Source of the DNA: SXTU01 sp964496695
GTDB taxonomy: Bacteria > Verrucomicrobiota > Verrucomicrobiia > Limisphaerales > SXTU01
Reading direction: 5' to 3'
Length of the DNA stretch: 64,000 bases
NCBI GenBank assembly: GCA_964496695.1
Contig: CAZCBE010000001.1
Coordinates: 62,001 to 126,000 of the forward strand
Shown: in pieces, positions 8,472 through 15,985 of the stretch
How the letters are laid out: the number at the start of each line of letters is the position of its first letter
How positions within the stretch are numbered: position 1 is the stretch's first letter
Program-made: the position numbers and the translations under genes
Notes under the pieces: generated by a model
What the model was told of the DNA's origin: nothing
The model's database searches: none
Seen by the model: the letters and a program-made list of their open reading frames with translations, nothing else

Positions 8472-9743
8472 TTAAGAGGCCCACCTGTTCAACCTGAACT
8501 GCATCGCCAATCCTGAAATTGCAAACCGTTCCCGCGACCGCGCAATGAGCTTCTGCCCGCCTCCGCAGCGCTTTGCCTGAGGTGGCAAACTCCGCCCCCG
8601 AAACGGCGTCTTGTTCAGCCCGCCCTCCAGGAGCTTCACCACCATCTCAAATCGGTCGAGGTCAACAAGCTGCTGCGCGGCGAACTCCTTCCCAAACTCC
8701 GGTCGCAACACCTCTGCATCCGTGCTTCCGACGCGGAAGGCGATGAGCGTCCCCACGTTCCCGAACACCGCCTGCCGGACAGGCAGTGAAAGCTGATCCA
8801 CATATTGATGCGAAAGGGTGAGGCAGAGCCGATACTTCCGGACCTCGGCGAGGATCGCGGCGAACGAGTCCGTGCTGAAGTTCTGGAATTCGTCGATGAA
8901 CAGGTAGAAGTCGCGGCGGGACTCCTCCGGCCGGCTCGCCCGGGCCATTGCCGCCAGTTGGAACTGCGTCACGAGGAGCGATCCGAGCAAGTTCGCCTTG
9001 TCGTGCCCCAGCTTGCCCTTGGACAGGTTGGCGATGAAGAGCCGCCCATTGTCCATCATGAACGGGAAGCTCACCCGGTTCCGCACCTGGCCCAGGATGT
9101 TGCGAATCACGGGGTTCAAAAGGAACTGCCCGAGCTTGTTCTGGATCGGCGCAATGGCCTCGCGTCGGAACCGGTCGTCGTAGCTTGCGAATTCGGTGGC
9201 CCAGTAGTCGCGGATGAAGGGGTCCTTCACCTGGCGCACCACCCACGCGCGGTAGTCGTCGTCGGTGAGCAGGCGGTTCACACCGAGCAAGGTGACATTC
9301 TGGCAGTCCAGAAGAGCCGCAATGGCGTTGTAGAGGATGTATTCGAGCCGGGGTCCCCATGAATCCCGCCAGATGCTCTTGAACGCACCGACGATGCCGG
9401 AGGCCACGAGGTGCCGGTCGTCCTGGGGGACGTTCGCAAGCAGGTTCAACCCGATGGGGAACTCCAGGTCGCCGGGGTTGAAGTAGCAGAGATGGTCGGC
9501 ACGGGACGGGGGAATGTGGCTCAGGAGATCCTCGGCCAAGTCTCCGTGCGGGTCAATGACGCCCACCCCATCGCCCCGGGCGATGTGCTGGATGATGAGG
9601 TTCTTGAGCATGGTGGTCTTGCCGACGCCGGTCTTTCCGATCACATACACATGCTGCCGGGCATCCTCCCGGCCAAGGCCAAAAGGCTGGGAGCTTTCCC
9701 AGCCGTGGCGGAGGCCGTAGATGATGGGGGAGTCATGGTTCAT
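8472..9743 (-). CDS. VirD4/TraG-like conjugation ATPase
   Basis: The 423-residue product is a FtsK/HerA-like ATPase of the type IV coupling protein group, which hands DNA to a secretion channel. Walker A is GKTGVGKTT (residues 36-44). GVIDPHGDLAEDLL follows, a signature of TraG/TraD-like proteins. Walker B is FYLFIDEFQNF (about 279-289), and sensor-like LTLSHQYVDQL follows. No transmembrane segments precede Walker A, unlike classical VirD4, so it resembles the short soluble versions found on many mobile elements. I used ATG 9743 (MNHDSPIIYG); the open frame extends to 9932 but that stretch is low-complexity. No VirB genes are in the window. Confidence 0.88.
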   Translation of the reverse strand: MNHDSPIIYGLRHGWESSQPFGLGREDARQHVYVIGKTGVGKTTMLKNLIIQHIARGDGVGVIDPHGDLAEDLLSHIPPSRADHLCYFNPGDLEFPIGLNLLANVPQDDRHLVASGIVGAFKSIWRDSWGPRLEYILYNAIAALLDCQNVTLLGVNRLLTDDDYRAWVVRQVKDPFIRDYWATEFASYDDRFRREAIAPIQNKLGQFLLNPVIRNILGQVRNRVSFPFMMDNGRLFIANLSKGKLGHDKANLLGSLLVTQFQLAAMARASRPEESRRDFYLFIDEFQNFSTDSFAAILAEVRKYRLCLTLSHQYVDQLSLPVRQAVFGNVGTLIAFRVGSTDAEVLRPEFGKEFAAQQLVDLDRFEMVVKLLEGGLNKTPFRGRSLPPQAKRCGGGQKLIARSRERFAISGLAMQFRLNRWAS

Positions 9744-10146
9744 GGTTCCAAAGCCAGCCGCCACTCCTGATCCCGCCCACAGGTTCCCCCGTGTAGTAGA
9801 ACGTGGGGCGGAATCCGCGCCGGCCCCCGGGTGCCGGACGCTTTCACCGGCAAACGTATTGGGGACGAGTCGATGAGGTAATGGCGGCTGGAGTTGAAAT
9901 CCGAATGCCCTCGGCTCCAGGGAGGATACCACGAGGGCCGGAGCGGTCGCGCTCTGCTCGCGCGGCTGGATTCGTGCCGCGAGGCGGCGGCAACGCTGTT
10001 TCCGGCAGCTTGCCGAATTCGTGGTGTCTTGACCGGTCGTCGAGTCGGCGCTGCTGACACCCGTCGTCCTCCGCGCCTCCCGCGCGTGGTGGTCGCGTGA
10101 GCGTATCCGTCGTGGGGCGCGATAGCGCCTCCTCTTAACGACAGTC

Positions 10147-10295
10147 CCCCCAACGTGTCGGCGCTAAAGGACGATAGGAGTGTGCGGCCGACATAAACGC
10201 TTTTGGCTAAAGGACAACGGGTAGATGTCTTTTAGCCCGATAGCCCGCAGGGAAACAGCGTTTATGTCGGGCGGTAGCCGACGACACGTTGGGGG
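10147..10295. repeat. Nested inverted repeats, candidate oriT or replication origin
   Basis: Three pairs of arms are nested. The outermost is 10147-10160 (CCCCCAACGTGTCG) with 10282-10295. The middle is 10188-10201 (CCGACATAAACGCT) with 10257-10270. The innermost is 10205-10216 (GGCTAAAGGACA) with 10226-10237, one mismatch. The outer two pairs are perfect over 14 bp. The whole could extrude as a 149-nt branched hairpin. It lies about 400 bp upstream of a conjugation ATPase gene. Confidence 0.6.
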
Positions 10296-10350
10296 AGGTA
10301 GTGGCCGGCGGTTAAGCCGTGGAAGTGGGGTAGTGACGGGCGGTAGCCCC

Positions 10351-10367
10351 TACATACCATGTATGTA
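10351..10367. repeat. Short palindrome TACATAC-cat-GTATGTA
   Basis: A perfect 7-bp inverted repeat with a 3-nt centre lies about 55 bp outside the nested repeats. It could be a protein-binding site such as an operator or nick-site accessory. Confidence 0.45.
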
Positions 10368-10550
10368 TGTAGTGATGTTTCGACGCTCAGCGTATCAACT
10401 GCTTCGTGACTTCAAGAAGCGTCAGTTGCGAGTTCTCACAACAATTCGCGCAGTTTGGTTCGGTTCTCGATGAGTGTCGGGCTTAGCATTGCGCCGCAAA
10501 GTGCGTTGGGCAGCTCGAGTGTTGGCTAATTTTGGTGCTTCATTCAGAAG

Positions 10551-11249
10551 CTATTTTGATTGAGCAGCGATAAATGGCTGAAGAATTTCAAGCACATTTT
10601 TAAGTAAGTCCGGATCTTCGTCTCCAAATATACAAACCGCGCCAGACCCTTTGCATTCACAGCGCCGAAGCTGACCGGCGAATTGGAAGGAAAACTTGAT
10701 CGCGGTGAAATGAAATCGTCGCGGTTTCAGGAATTGACGAGCTTCCTGCTCCAATTTGCCTGAACTCTCGAAGTTCAAACGCACCGTCGTCTCAGCCGAG
10801 AGACTCAATCCCTCGATTGAAGCTGCGTATACGCTGACTTGCTCAAATCTTTGGGAGAATGCTGTCAATACCTTCTCAGGACTGAATTCCAACGGTTCCA
10901 CAGAGATCGTAAAATCGGAAAATTCAGCTAATCGCCCAACTAGCGCTTTCGCCAGCGTGGTGGAATTCACTAGGAGCAAGTGAGACGGGCGGGCGAACAA
11001 TTCGAATTTCTGTTCTGAAAAATGGACGACAGGAAACTCGAGGGTGTTCCCAAGTGGGTCAGTTACCTTCTCTGTCGCCTGAACCTTCTGCACATAGCGG
11101 GCCGTAATGTGAATATTGGACTGTTCGCTGACAATAAATCCGCTTGAGGCTCCCTCTGAGTATAGTTCCGCTCTCATTCCAGAAATGAGTTGTCTCATCA
11201 GGTTGAGCGACAATTCTCCCGCAGAATAAAATGAAAGTTTGGTGCTCAA
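10551..11249 (-). CDS. Hypothetical protein, third gene of a nuclease operon
   Basis: The 232-residue product starts at a TTG (MSTKLSFYSAGELSLNLM) that overlaps the upstream stop by 4 nt (TTGA at 11249-11246), indicating coupled translation. The sequence alternates short strands and helices with no signal peptide or membrane segment. A late segment (RRCECKGSGAVCIFGDED) has three cysteines that might bind metal. I do not recognise the family. It always reads as part of a tight unit with the two upstream genes, so a shared function is likely. Confidence 0.75.
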   Translation of the reverse strand: MSTKLSFYSAGELSLNLMRQLISGMRAELYSEGASSGFIVSEQSNIHITARYVQKVQATEKVTDPLGNTLEFPVVHFSEQKFELFARPSHLLLVNSTTLAKALVGRLAEFSDFTISVEPLEFSPEKVLTAFSQRFEQVSVYAASIEGLSLSAETTVRLNFESSGKLEQEARQFLKPRRFHFTAIKFSFQFAGQLRRCECKGSGAVCIFGDEDPDLLKNVLEILQPFIAAQSK

Positions 11250-12415
11250 GCTTTCACAGGCTTTGGGTTTGCGTCAGCTTGGCTCACGTCTTTGCGAGCC
11301 TGATGTTCCTCCGATACTGCCTTCAAGGATTTGACAGCAGCAGCTTCCAGCAAATCTGTTAGAGATCGCCTTTCGGCTGCGGTCATAGCAATTCCCTCCT
11401 GACGCTCGCGGCCGTCGGTGCTGAATTGCCACTTTCTCACTACATCGAAACTAAACTGGTCAGCCTTAACAGGTTCACTAAACCCCGCCTCACAATCAAT
11501 GTGGTAACGCGAATCCTTTTCATCAATACACGACCAGCAAATGCTTGTTATGAAATAGCCAGTTTTGGCAGCTTGCTGGTAAAGATCAGTGGCTATGACT
11601 TGCTCCCCGTCGAGGGATACTTTGTTGACCATTCCCTTCATCACGGAGGCATTCTTCTTGGCAGACGGATCGCTTTCCTGGTTCTCTGTGTCTGTCCCTT
11701 CATCATCATTCTTGTCTGCTAATCTACGATCTACCGTTAAATAGGTTGCATTCTGCAATTTGTAGCCTGCTATGATCTTGATCAATTGAGTGAAAAACTT
11801 CGTTCTTAGAACAGCATCGCGGATACCTGAGAGCGAAATACGCTCTTCCACCATTTGACAGTCGGGTTTAATAGTTAGCAACGCCTTCATTGCGTCCACT
11901 ATTTGTCGCGCGCGTTCGTTTGCGTTGTAAAGGAAATGAACCGTGTCATCCTTTTGCACCACTTCAATCGACAAGGTTTTCTCCCGGCGTTGGTAAACGA
12001 CAGAACGGGATAAATCAATGTCCGTGTAGGCGACCTCCACGCGCACCGTCTTGTCGCCAGATTTGATCGGGTTAAACACCTCTCCGTGCTTCGCCCCTCG
12101 ATCCGATTGGAGCTTTGTCACGATCTGGACGAAATCATTGCTTGGTTCACAATTAACCACTCTGAGCGAGCTTTTGCGTTCCTCTGGATCAGGACGCGCA
12201 ATGCTCAGTAGCACATCAGAAACGATGTTCCAATCTGAAGGCAGCATGGAAAGTTTGCTTCTGACATCCGTGTCGTTGGCTTTCTCGCTGAAAATGTGTC
12301 CCCTTGAACGGCCCATTCGGAGCAACTCCCGCTTACCCACATTCTTTGGTGATAGCAGCTCGTAAAACTCTTCGTCACTTAGGTAAATCCTGGAAAGATG
12401 AACGTATTTAGCCAT
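11246..12415 (-). CDS. Hypothetical protein, second gene of a nuclease operon
   Basis: The 389-residue product starts MAKYVHLSRIYLSDEEFYEL, 2 nt after the upstream stop. It is soluble, with beta-rich and charged segments. RRLADKNDDEGTDTENQESD near residues 230-250 is an acidic linker that could separate two domains. CWSCIDEKDSRYHIDCEAGF (around residue 295) could bind a metal. The C-terminus is helical and charged. I know no domain that fits. Lower GC than the flanking replication and recombinase genes suggests separate acquisition. Confidence 0.78.
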   Translation of the reverse strand: MAKYVHLSRIYLSDEEFYELLSPKNVGKRELLRMGRSRGHIFSEKANDTDVRSKLSMLPSDWNIVSDVLLSIARPDPEERKSSLRVVNCEPSNDFVQIVTKLQSDRGAKHGEVFNPIKSGDKTVRVEVAYTDIDLSRSVVYQRREKTLSIEVVQKDDTVHFLYNANERARQIVDAMKALLTIKPDCQMVEERISLSGIRDAVLRTKFFTQLIKIIAGYKLQNATYLTVDRRLADKNDDEGTDTENQESDPSAKKNASVMKGMVNKVSLDGEQVIATDLYQQAAKTGYFITSICWSCIDEKDSRYHIDCEAGFSEPVKADQFSFDVVRKWQFSTDGRERQEGIAMTAAERRSLTDLLEAAAVKSLKAVSEEHQARKDVSQADANPKPVKA

Positions 12416-12417
12416 GA

Positions 12418-13449
12418 TTAAGATTGCTCAGGAATCATCCCGAGCTCTGTGGTATTAAAGGAAGGAACGACGGATTGAACCTTTTTTAGGGTGATTTTAT
12501 CCAAGATCTCCTTACAATCCTTCTCACTGGCACCCGCGGCGGGCCAATAGTCACGCGCGTATTCCCGTTTCGCCTTTTCAAAAACTGCCGGAGCATCTTT
12601 ATGCTGGAATGTCTGCCGGAGCATTACGTAGGTTGTCTCATCGGCTATCTGGTATTTGAAGAAATAATCGAGTAAATACTTGAATTCGTCAGTGGTTTCG
12701 CCAGCTCCGTCGTAGTAAGCCACTACGCCCCGTTGGGCCACTCCTGGGGCCGGTGATGCCCCGGTTGCCGAAAATTCATAAAATAAGACAATAAGCGGTG
12801 AAAGTAGGACTGCCAACGGAACTGCCGTGCTCTTGGGATGTAGAGCCATTGTGCGGTTGAGATGAGGAAATTGAAATCGGCAGTGTTGCTGCTCTGGAAT
12901 AATTCTCCTGAAGGTTAAATCCTTCATATCCGCTGCAACCGAGTTCAAGTAGATCACCCGCTCCGGGCCAACGACACCCACATACATGAAGGGGTGCATA
13001 TCGAAATGAGATGGCGGTATGTTTTCAAGCTCGCTGGAAAAGTCGCTGTCGTATCCGCCATCATGGTTGTAAATGAAGACAAGCCCGATTACGGAATGGT
13101 TGCGTGTTTCGTCAACGTAAAGCGCCTTCCAAGCCGTGCTTTTGTTCGCACACTCAACCGCTTGACCAACTTCACGAATGATTTTGCCGAGATCTGCAGT
13201 CTTAAGCGTGCCTTTGGCGTAGCTCTTCAAATCGGAGAGAACGTAAATATCAAAGCCTGAATAAGGATCGGTGTAGATGAAAACAGCATCCGTTGGATGT
13301 GTGCTCGGCTTGCGAACCTTGTGGTGCTTCGGCTTTTCCTCACACTCCCAATTCTGGTTCATCAATTGGGCGCGTCGCCATCCGAAAACTGAAAACACTG
13401 CGTCCCCAGCAAGTTCGGCCATTTTCTGTATGCTACCTGTCTCAGCCAT
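12418..13449 (-). CDS. PD-(D/E)XK-like nuclease, first gene of a three-gene operon
   Basis: The 343-residue product begins MAETGSIQKMAELAGDAVF. Its first 110 residues fit a restriction-endonuclease-like fold. An N-terminal helix (ELAGDAVFSVFGW) precedes HPTDAVFIYTDPYSG with Asp54, and YVLSDLKSYAKG then supplies Asp73-x-Lys75, matching PD-(D/E)XK. The later region has a hydrophobic stretch (PLAVLLSPLIVLFYEF, about 210-225) that may be a buried strand pair or a membrane segment. The C-terminal third is helical. A nuclease followed by two unknown genes with 2-nt and minus-4-nt junctions is a typical defence-operon layout. Similarity to the two-gene GAPS4-type systems is possible but I cannot test it. 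Confidence 0.72.
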   Translation of the reverse strand: MAETGSIQKMAELAGDAVFSVFGWRRAQLMNQNWECEEKPKHHKVRKPSTHPTDAVFIYTDPYSGFDIYVLSDLKSYAKGTLKTADLGKIIREVGQAVECANKSTAWKALYVDETRNHSVIGLVFIYNHDGGYDSDFSSELENIPPSHFDMHPFMYVGVVGPERVIYLNSVAADMKDLTFRRIIPEQQHCRFQFPHLNRTMALHPKSTAVPLAVLLSPLIVLFYEFSATGASPAPGVAQRGVVAYYDGAGETTDEFKYLLDYFFKYQIADETTYVMLRQTFQHKDAPAVFEKAKREYARDYWPAAGASEKDCKEILDKITLKKVQSVVPSFNTTELGMIPEQS

Positions 13450-13526
13450 GGAGACAGGACTCTGAATGAAGTTCTTGCCCTATGCAACAGTATCCCAGCG
13501 AAATCAAACTGCGCTTTCGGAGTTGT

Positions 13527-13593
13527 TCGGGCAGCAGACGCTAAGGAGGCGAGGCTGGGGAACCCTTCTGGAGAAGCGTGCCGCTGCCTGAAT
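13527..13593 (-). repeat. Structured dispersed element, copy A
   Basis: This is a divergent copy of the element at 15861 and 55564. On the minus strand it begins with TTCAGGCAGCGGCACGC and ends GTCTGCTGCCCGAA, so the ends pair. It lies 73 nt past the stop of the gene ending at 13666, in that gene's orientation. The interior keeps the CCTCCTTAG segment, one base changed from the other copies. Confidence 0.7.
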
Positions 13594-13665
13594 GCGCAAT
13601 GAATATGGAGGTGGCGAAGCGTATCAAGCGGCAAGTGTTGCTTTGCCAGCGGCCCTCGCCTTCGC

Positions 13666-13989
13666 TCAGCGCGCTTTGGCAGCAGCCGCAATAGCAGCGC
13701 GACCGGCGGCGGTCATCTTGCGTTTCTTCTTCGGGCCGGGAGCTGCGTCTGTGCCTGTGCCTGTGCTGCCTTTCTTCTTCGCCCATCGTGCCTGCTGCGC
13801 CGCGCGCATCTTGGCTTTGGTGGCTTCGCTGAACTTCCGGCGGCCACCTTTCCCCGACGGCGCTGACGCGGCGGCAGGCAGCTCTTCATTGAGGACCTGG
13901 GCGATTTCAATCAACCGGGCTTCAATCCGTGCCTTCTCGTTGACAAGGGCGGTTTGCAACTTCAGGTATTTCTTAATTTTGACGGCCAT
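13666..13989 (-). CDS. Lys/Ala-rich small basic protein, probably nucleic-acid binding
   Basis: The 107-residue product starts MAVKIKKYLKLQTALVNEK. A coiled-coil-like helix (residues 5-40) is followed by two copies of a basic module: KAKMRAAQQARWAKKKG and GRAAIAAAAKARWAKA, joined by a Gly/Thr/Pro/Lys linker (GPKKKRKM). Repeats ending in ARWAK are common in small DNA-binding proteins of Verrucomicrobia and related phyla and recall histone-H1-like tails. The longer frame to 14274 was rejected because its extra residues are low-complexity and overlap the promoter of the divergent gene. Function is unproven. Confidence 0.7.
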   Translation of the reverse strand: MAVKIKKYLKLQTALVNEKARIEARLIEIAQVLNEELPAAASAPSGKGGRRKFSEATKAKMRAAQQARWAKKKGSTGTGTDAAPGPKKKRKMTAAGRAAIAAAAKAR

Positions 13990-14109
13990 ATTGGTGAGAG
14001 GGTGAGGTAAAAGGGGCGAGCCCTGCAAGCTGGTTCCAGCCATTCCTGCGCGGTCCCTCACTGCGCTTGGCTCGGTCAACACTTCCCGCCTGCGGCAAAG
14101 TGCTCCGTC

Positions 14110-14138
14110 TTTGGCCACGCGACCTGCGGACGTATTCT
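14110..14138 (+). promoter_or_regulatory. Promoter TTTGGC-17-TATTCT
   Basis: TTTGGC at 14110-14115 and TATTCT at 14133-14138 are separated by 17 bp, matching the sigma-70 layout. The ATG of the next gene lies 8 nt downstream of the -10, so the transcript would be leaderless or nearly so. The same promoter recurs at 15070-15098, with matching flanks (CGGCAAAGT upstream, GGACGTATTCTG across the -10). Confidence 0.65.
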
Positions 14139-14146
14139 GCGGGGAT

Positions 14147-14365
14147 ATGAAGAAAGGAAACAACGTATCACGCGGCACGTCACGCGCAGGTTCGCACCGG
14201 GCCTTTCGTAGATGGGCCAAGCAATTGTTCGCCAGCATGATGAAACGCCAGGGTCGCACGGGTTCGGACACCAACTTGATTCACGCCTTGCTCCGCGAGA
14301 TTAGCGAATTGATCGGGGACTTCGCTTCCGAGCTGGCGCGGCAGTCCAAAGGGAAGAGGCGCTAA
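14147..14365 (+). CDS. Small basic hypothetical protein
   Basis: The 72-residue product starts MKKGNNVSRGTSRAGSHR. It is basic at both ends (ending ARQSKGKRR) with a helical middle (NLIHALLREISELIGDFASEL). The ATG at 14147 follows the -10 of the promoter at 14110 by 8 nt, which decides the start over an in-frame ATG at 14111. It is 17 nt before the methylase-like gene and probably cotranscribed. No family recognised. Confidence 0.6.
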   Translation: MKKGNNVSRGTSRAGSHRAFRRWAKQLFASMMKRQGRTGSDTNLIHALLREISELIGDFASELARQSKGKRR

Positions 14366-14382
14366 TTCCCCTCACGGTCTCA

Positions 14383-15027
14383 ATGGCGCAAGAAATCGTC
14401 GTCAGCTTGTTCGACCTCACGGGAATCATGGTGAAGCCTTGGGCCAAGGCGGGGTTTCTCTGCTACTGCGTGGACCTGCAGCATCCTGCCGGCGAGACAC
14501 GGGAAGGGAACATCATCCGCGTCGGTGCGGACGTTCGAGACTGGCTGCCACCCTACGGCCCGGTTAAAATCCTGTTCGCCTTCCCGCCTTGCACCCACGT
14601 CGCCGTGAGCGGTGCGCGGTGGTTCCGGGACAAGGGTCTGGGCGGATTGATTCAGAGTCTCCAACTGTTCGATGCCTCTGTTCGCCTGGCGGAATGGACA
14701 GGCGCACCCCACATGATCGAGAATCCAGTGAGCACGGTGTCCACATACTGGCGAGCCCCGGACTACACCTTCGATCCCTGCGACTACGGCGGGTATCTGG
14801 TCCCACCCGCCGACGCCTACACCAAACGGACATGCCTCTGGACTGGCAACGGCTTCATCATACCTGAGGTGAAACGGGTGGCACCTGTGGAAGGCAGTCG
14901 GATGCACCGGCTACCGCCCTCGAACTCCCGGGCCGCACTCCGGTCAGCAACTCCGCAGGGATTCGCTCAGGCCGTCTTTGAAGCGAATTGCGGCCCGGCA
15001 GTCTTGGAAATTGCGATGCAGTCATGA
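14383..15027 (+). CDS. C5-cytosine-methyltransferase-like protein
   Basis: The 214-residue product begins MAQEIVVSLFDLTGIMVKPW, resembling motif I of DNA cytosine-5 methylases (SLFDLTG, where the family has LFxGxGG). FAFPPCTHVAVSGARWF contains the PPC catalytic cysteine of motif IV, and HMIENPVSTVSTYW corresponds to motif VI (ENP in place of ENV). Short phage and plasmid proteins of this type are usually annotated as cytosine methylase-like and some have no demonstrated activity. At 214 aa it is shorter than a typical M.HhaI-type enzyme (about 330). It may protect the element from restriction. Confidence 0.7.
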   Translation: MAQEIVVSLFDLTGIMVKPWAKAGFLCYCVDLQHPAGETREGNIIRVGADVRDWLPPYGPVKILFAFPPCTHVAVSGARWFRDKGLGGLIQSLQLFDASVRLAEWTGAPHMIENPVSTVSTYWRAPDYTFDPCDYGGYLVPPADAYTKRTCLWTGNGFIIPEVKRVAPVEGSRMHRLPPSNSRAALRSATPQGFAQAVFEANCGPAVLEIAMQS

Positions 15028-15069
15028 CAGGTGTTTCGCACCTTTCCGCCTCCGGCAAAGTTAGGCCTC

Positions 15070-15098
15070 TTTGGCAGCCGGTCGGTGGGACGTATTCT
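15070..15098 (+). promoter_or_regulatory. Promoter TTTGGC-17-TATTCT
   Basis: TTTGGC at 15070-15075 and TATTCT at 15093-15098 have the same 17-bp spacer as the promoter at 14110. The ATG at 15105 follows the -10 by 6 nt, again implying a leaderless message. The two regions probably share an origin by duplication. Confidence 0.65.
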
Positions 15099-15104
15099 GT
15101 CACC

Positions 15105-15320
15105 ATGCCAAAACCAAAAAACACAAAGCAGTGTGCGTGTCCGTTGCAGCCGCAAGATTTGACCCGGTGGGTAGTCCGGCCGGTCGTCCGCCGACTGTTA
15201 CAGCACCATCGGGTATGCAATGATCTAGGAAAGCGCATCCTCAAGCAGGTTCAGGAGACGAACGAGTCCGTTGAAATCATTGCCCGCCAGATTGCCCGCT
15301 GGAGCCGACGCTGGGACTAG
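15105..15320 (+). CDS. Small hypothetical protein
   Basis: The 71-residue product starts MPKPKNTKQCACPLQPQD. It is basic, with cysteines at residues 10 and 12 and one later, and a predicted helical C-terminal half (LGKRILKQVQETNESVEII). The start is fixed by the promoter at 15070. The upstream part of the open frame (from 14988) overlaps the methylase-like gene and was rejected. No function is apparent. It converges on the receiver-domain gene. Confidence 0.55.
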   Translation: MPKPKNTKQCACPLQPQDLTRWVVRPVVRRLLQHHRVCNDLGKRILKQVQETNESVEIIARQIARWSRRWD

Positions 15321-15336
15321 GTCCTGCAGCTTCTCG

Positions 15337-15714
15337 CTATGCTGCCGCCAGGCATTCCTTGACGACGCGTTGCAGTTCATCCACGGAGAACGGCTTGGCC
15401 AAGGTCTTCATCGCCCCGATTATCCTCGCGACCTTCAAGTTGGCCTCCGGGTCCCCGTGCCCTCCACCGGACATGGCGATGATCTTTACCGTCGGATGCG
15501 CTTTGCGCAGGGCCATGATCAACTCCATGCCTTCCCCGTCAGGCATGATCAGGTCGGTCAGAACAAGCTGAACCGAATGGCGATCGTATGCAGCGAGCGC
15601 TTCCCGGCCGTTGCGGGCACGAACTACGGTGTAACCGAAGGTGGCCAGAGCCTTTTGGATTATCGTGGCGATCTGGTCGTCATCATCCACGAGCAGTATG
15701 TTGGCTTGGTTCAT
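15337..15714 (-). CDS. Single-domain response regulator (CheY-like)
   Basis: The 125-residue product is one receiver domain: MNQANILLVDDDDQIATII supplies the acidic pocket (Asp10-12), VLTDLIMPDGEG the phosphoacceptor (Asp54), and LAKPFSVDEL the conserved Lys107 and following helix. There is no output domain. No histidine kinase gene is adjacent, so it must work with one elsewhere. Single receivers can act as phosphate shuttles or bind target proteins. I chose ATG 15714 (the frame extends to 15846 without family similarity). Confidence 0.85.
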   Translation of the reverse strand: MNQANILLVDDDDQIATIIQKALATFGYTVVRARNGREALAAYDRHSVQLVLTDLIMPDGEGMELIMALRKAHPTVKIIAMSGGGHGDPEANLKVARIIGAMKTLAKPFSVDELQRVVKECLAAA

Positions 15715-15860
15715 CGAATGTGGTTGGTTTTGACGGTAGTCGGCAGTGACGCGGAAGCGGGGAAGACGCCATGAATAGCGCAGCCAAAGAGTGCTGCCCG
15801 GCTCCAACCTTCCAAGTTTCGCAACATGGCCATGAGACAGGATCAAGCCTGAAAAACGAC

Positions 15861-15924
15861 TCGGGCAGCAGACGCCAAGGAGGTGGGGGTGGGGAACCCC
15901 TCTGAAGAACGTGCTGCTACCCGA
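15861..15924 (-). repeat. Structured dispersed element, copy B
   Basis: On the minus strand it reads from TCGGGTAGCAGCACGTT to GTCTGCTGCCCGA, with ends that pair over about 13 bp. It is followed by GTCGTTTTT. The interior carries GGGGTTCCCC and then CCACCTCCTT. It lies 62 nt after the stop of the recombinase gene (15986) in the same orientation. Confidence 0.75.
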
Positions 15925-15985
15925 ATCTAAAACCGAAAGCTTGAACTGGTGTTTGTTCTACGCCTCTCGTTGGCCCTGTCAAAGC

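Larger units (their letters stand above)
9744..10550. other. 807-bp non-coding region with nested inverted repeats
   Basis: I see no convincing gene between the VirD4-like gene and the three-gene operon. Short frames on both strands are rich in Arg, Ser and Pro and have no ribosome sites. The stretch 10140-10370 is dense in inverted repeats (separate entries), and the sequence turns AT-rich after about 10380. Its placement next to the coupling-protein gene fits a control or origin region. Confidence 0.6.

Noticed and set aside
8135..8497. 120-codon plus-strand frame
   Set aside because: Low-complexity Ser/Thr/Val composition, no ribosome site, and it is antisense to the more protein-like frame 8245-8460.
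10147..10295. Integron attC site
   Set aside because: The nested palindrome resembles attC in length and folding, but I see no core GTTRRRY sites, integrase gene or cassette array.
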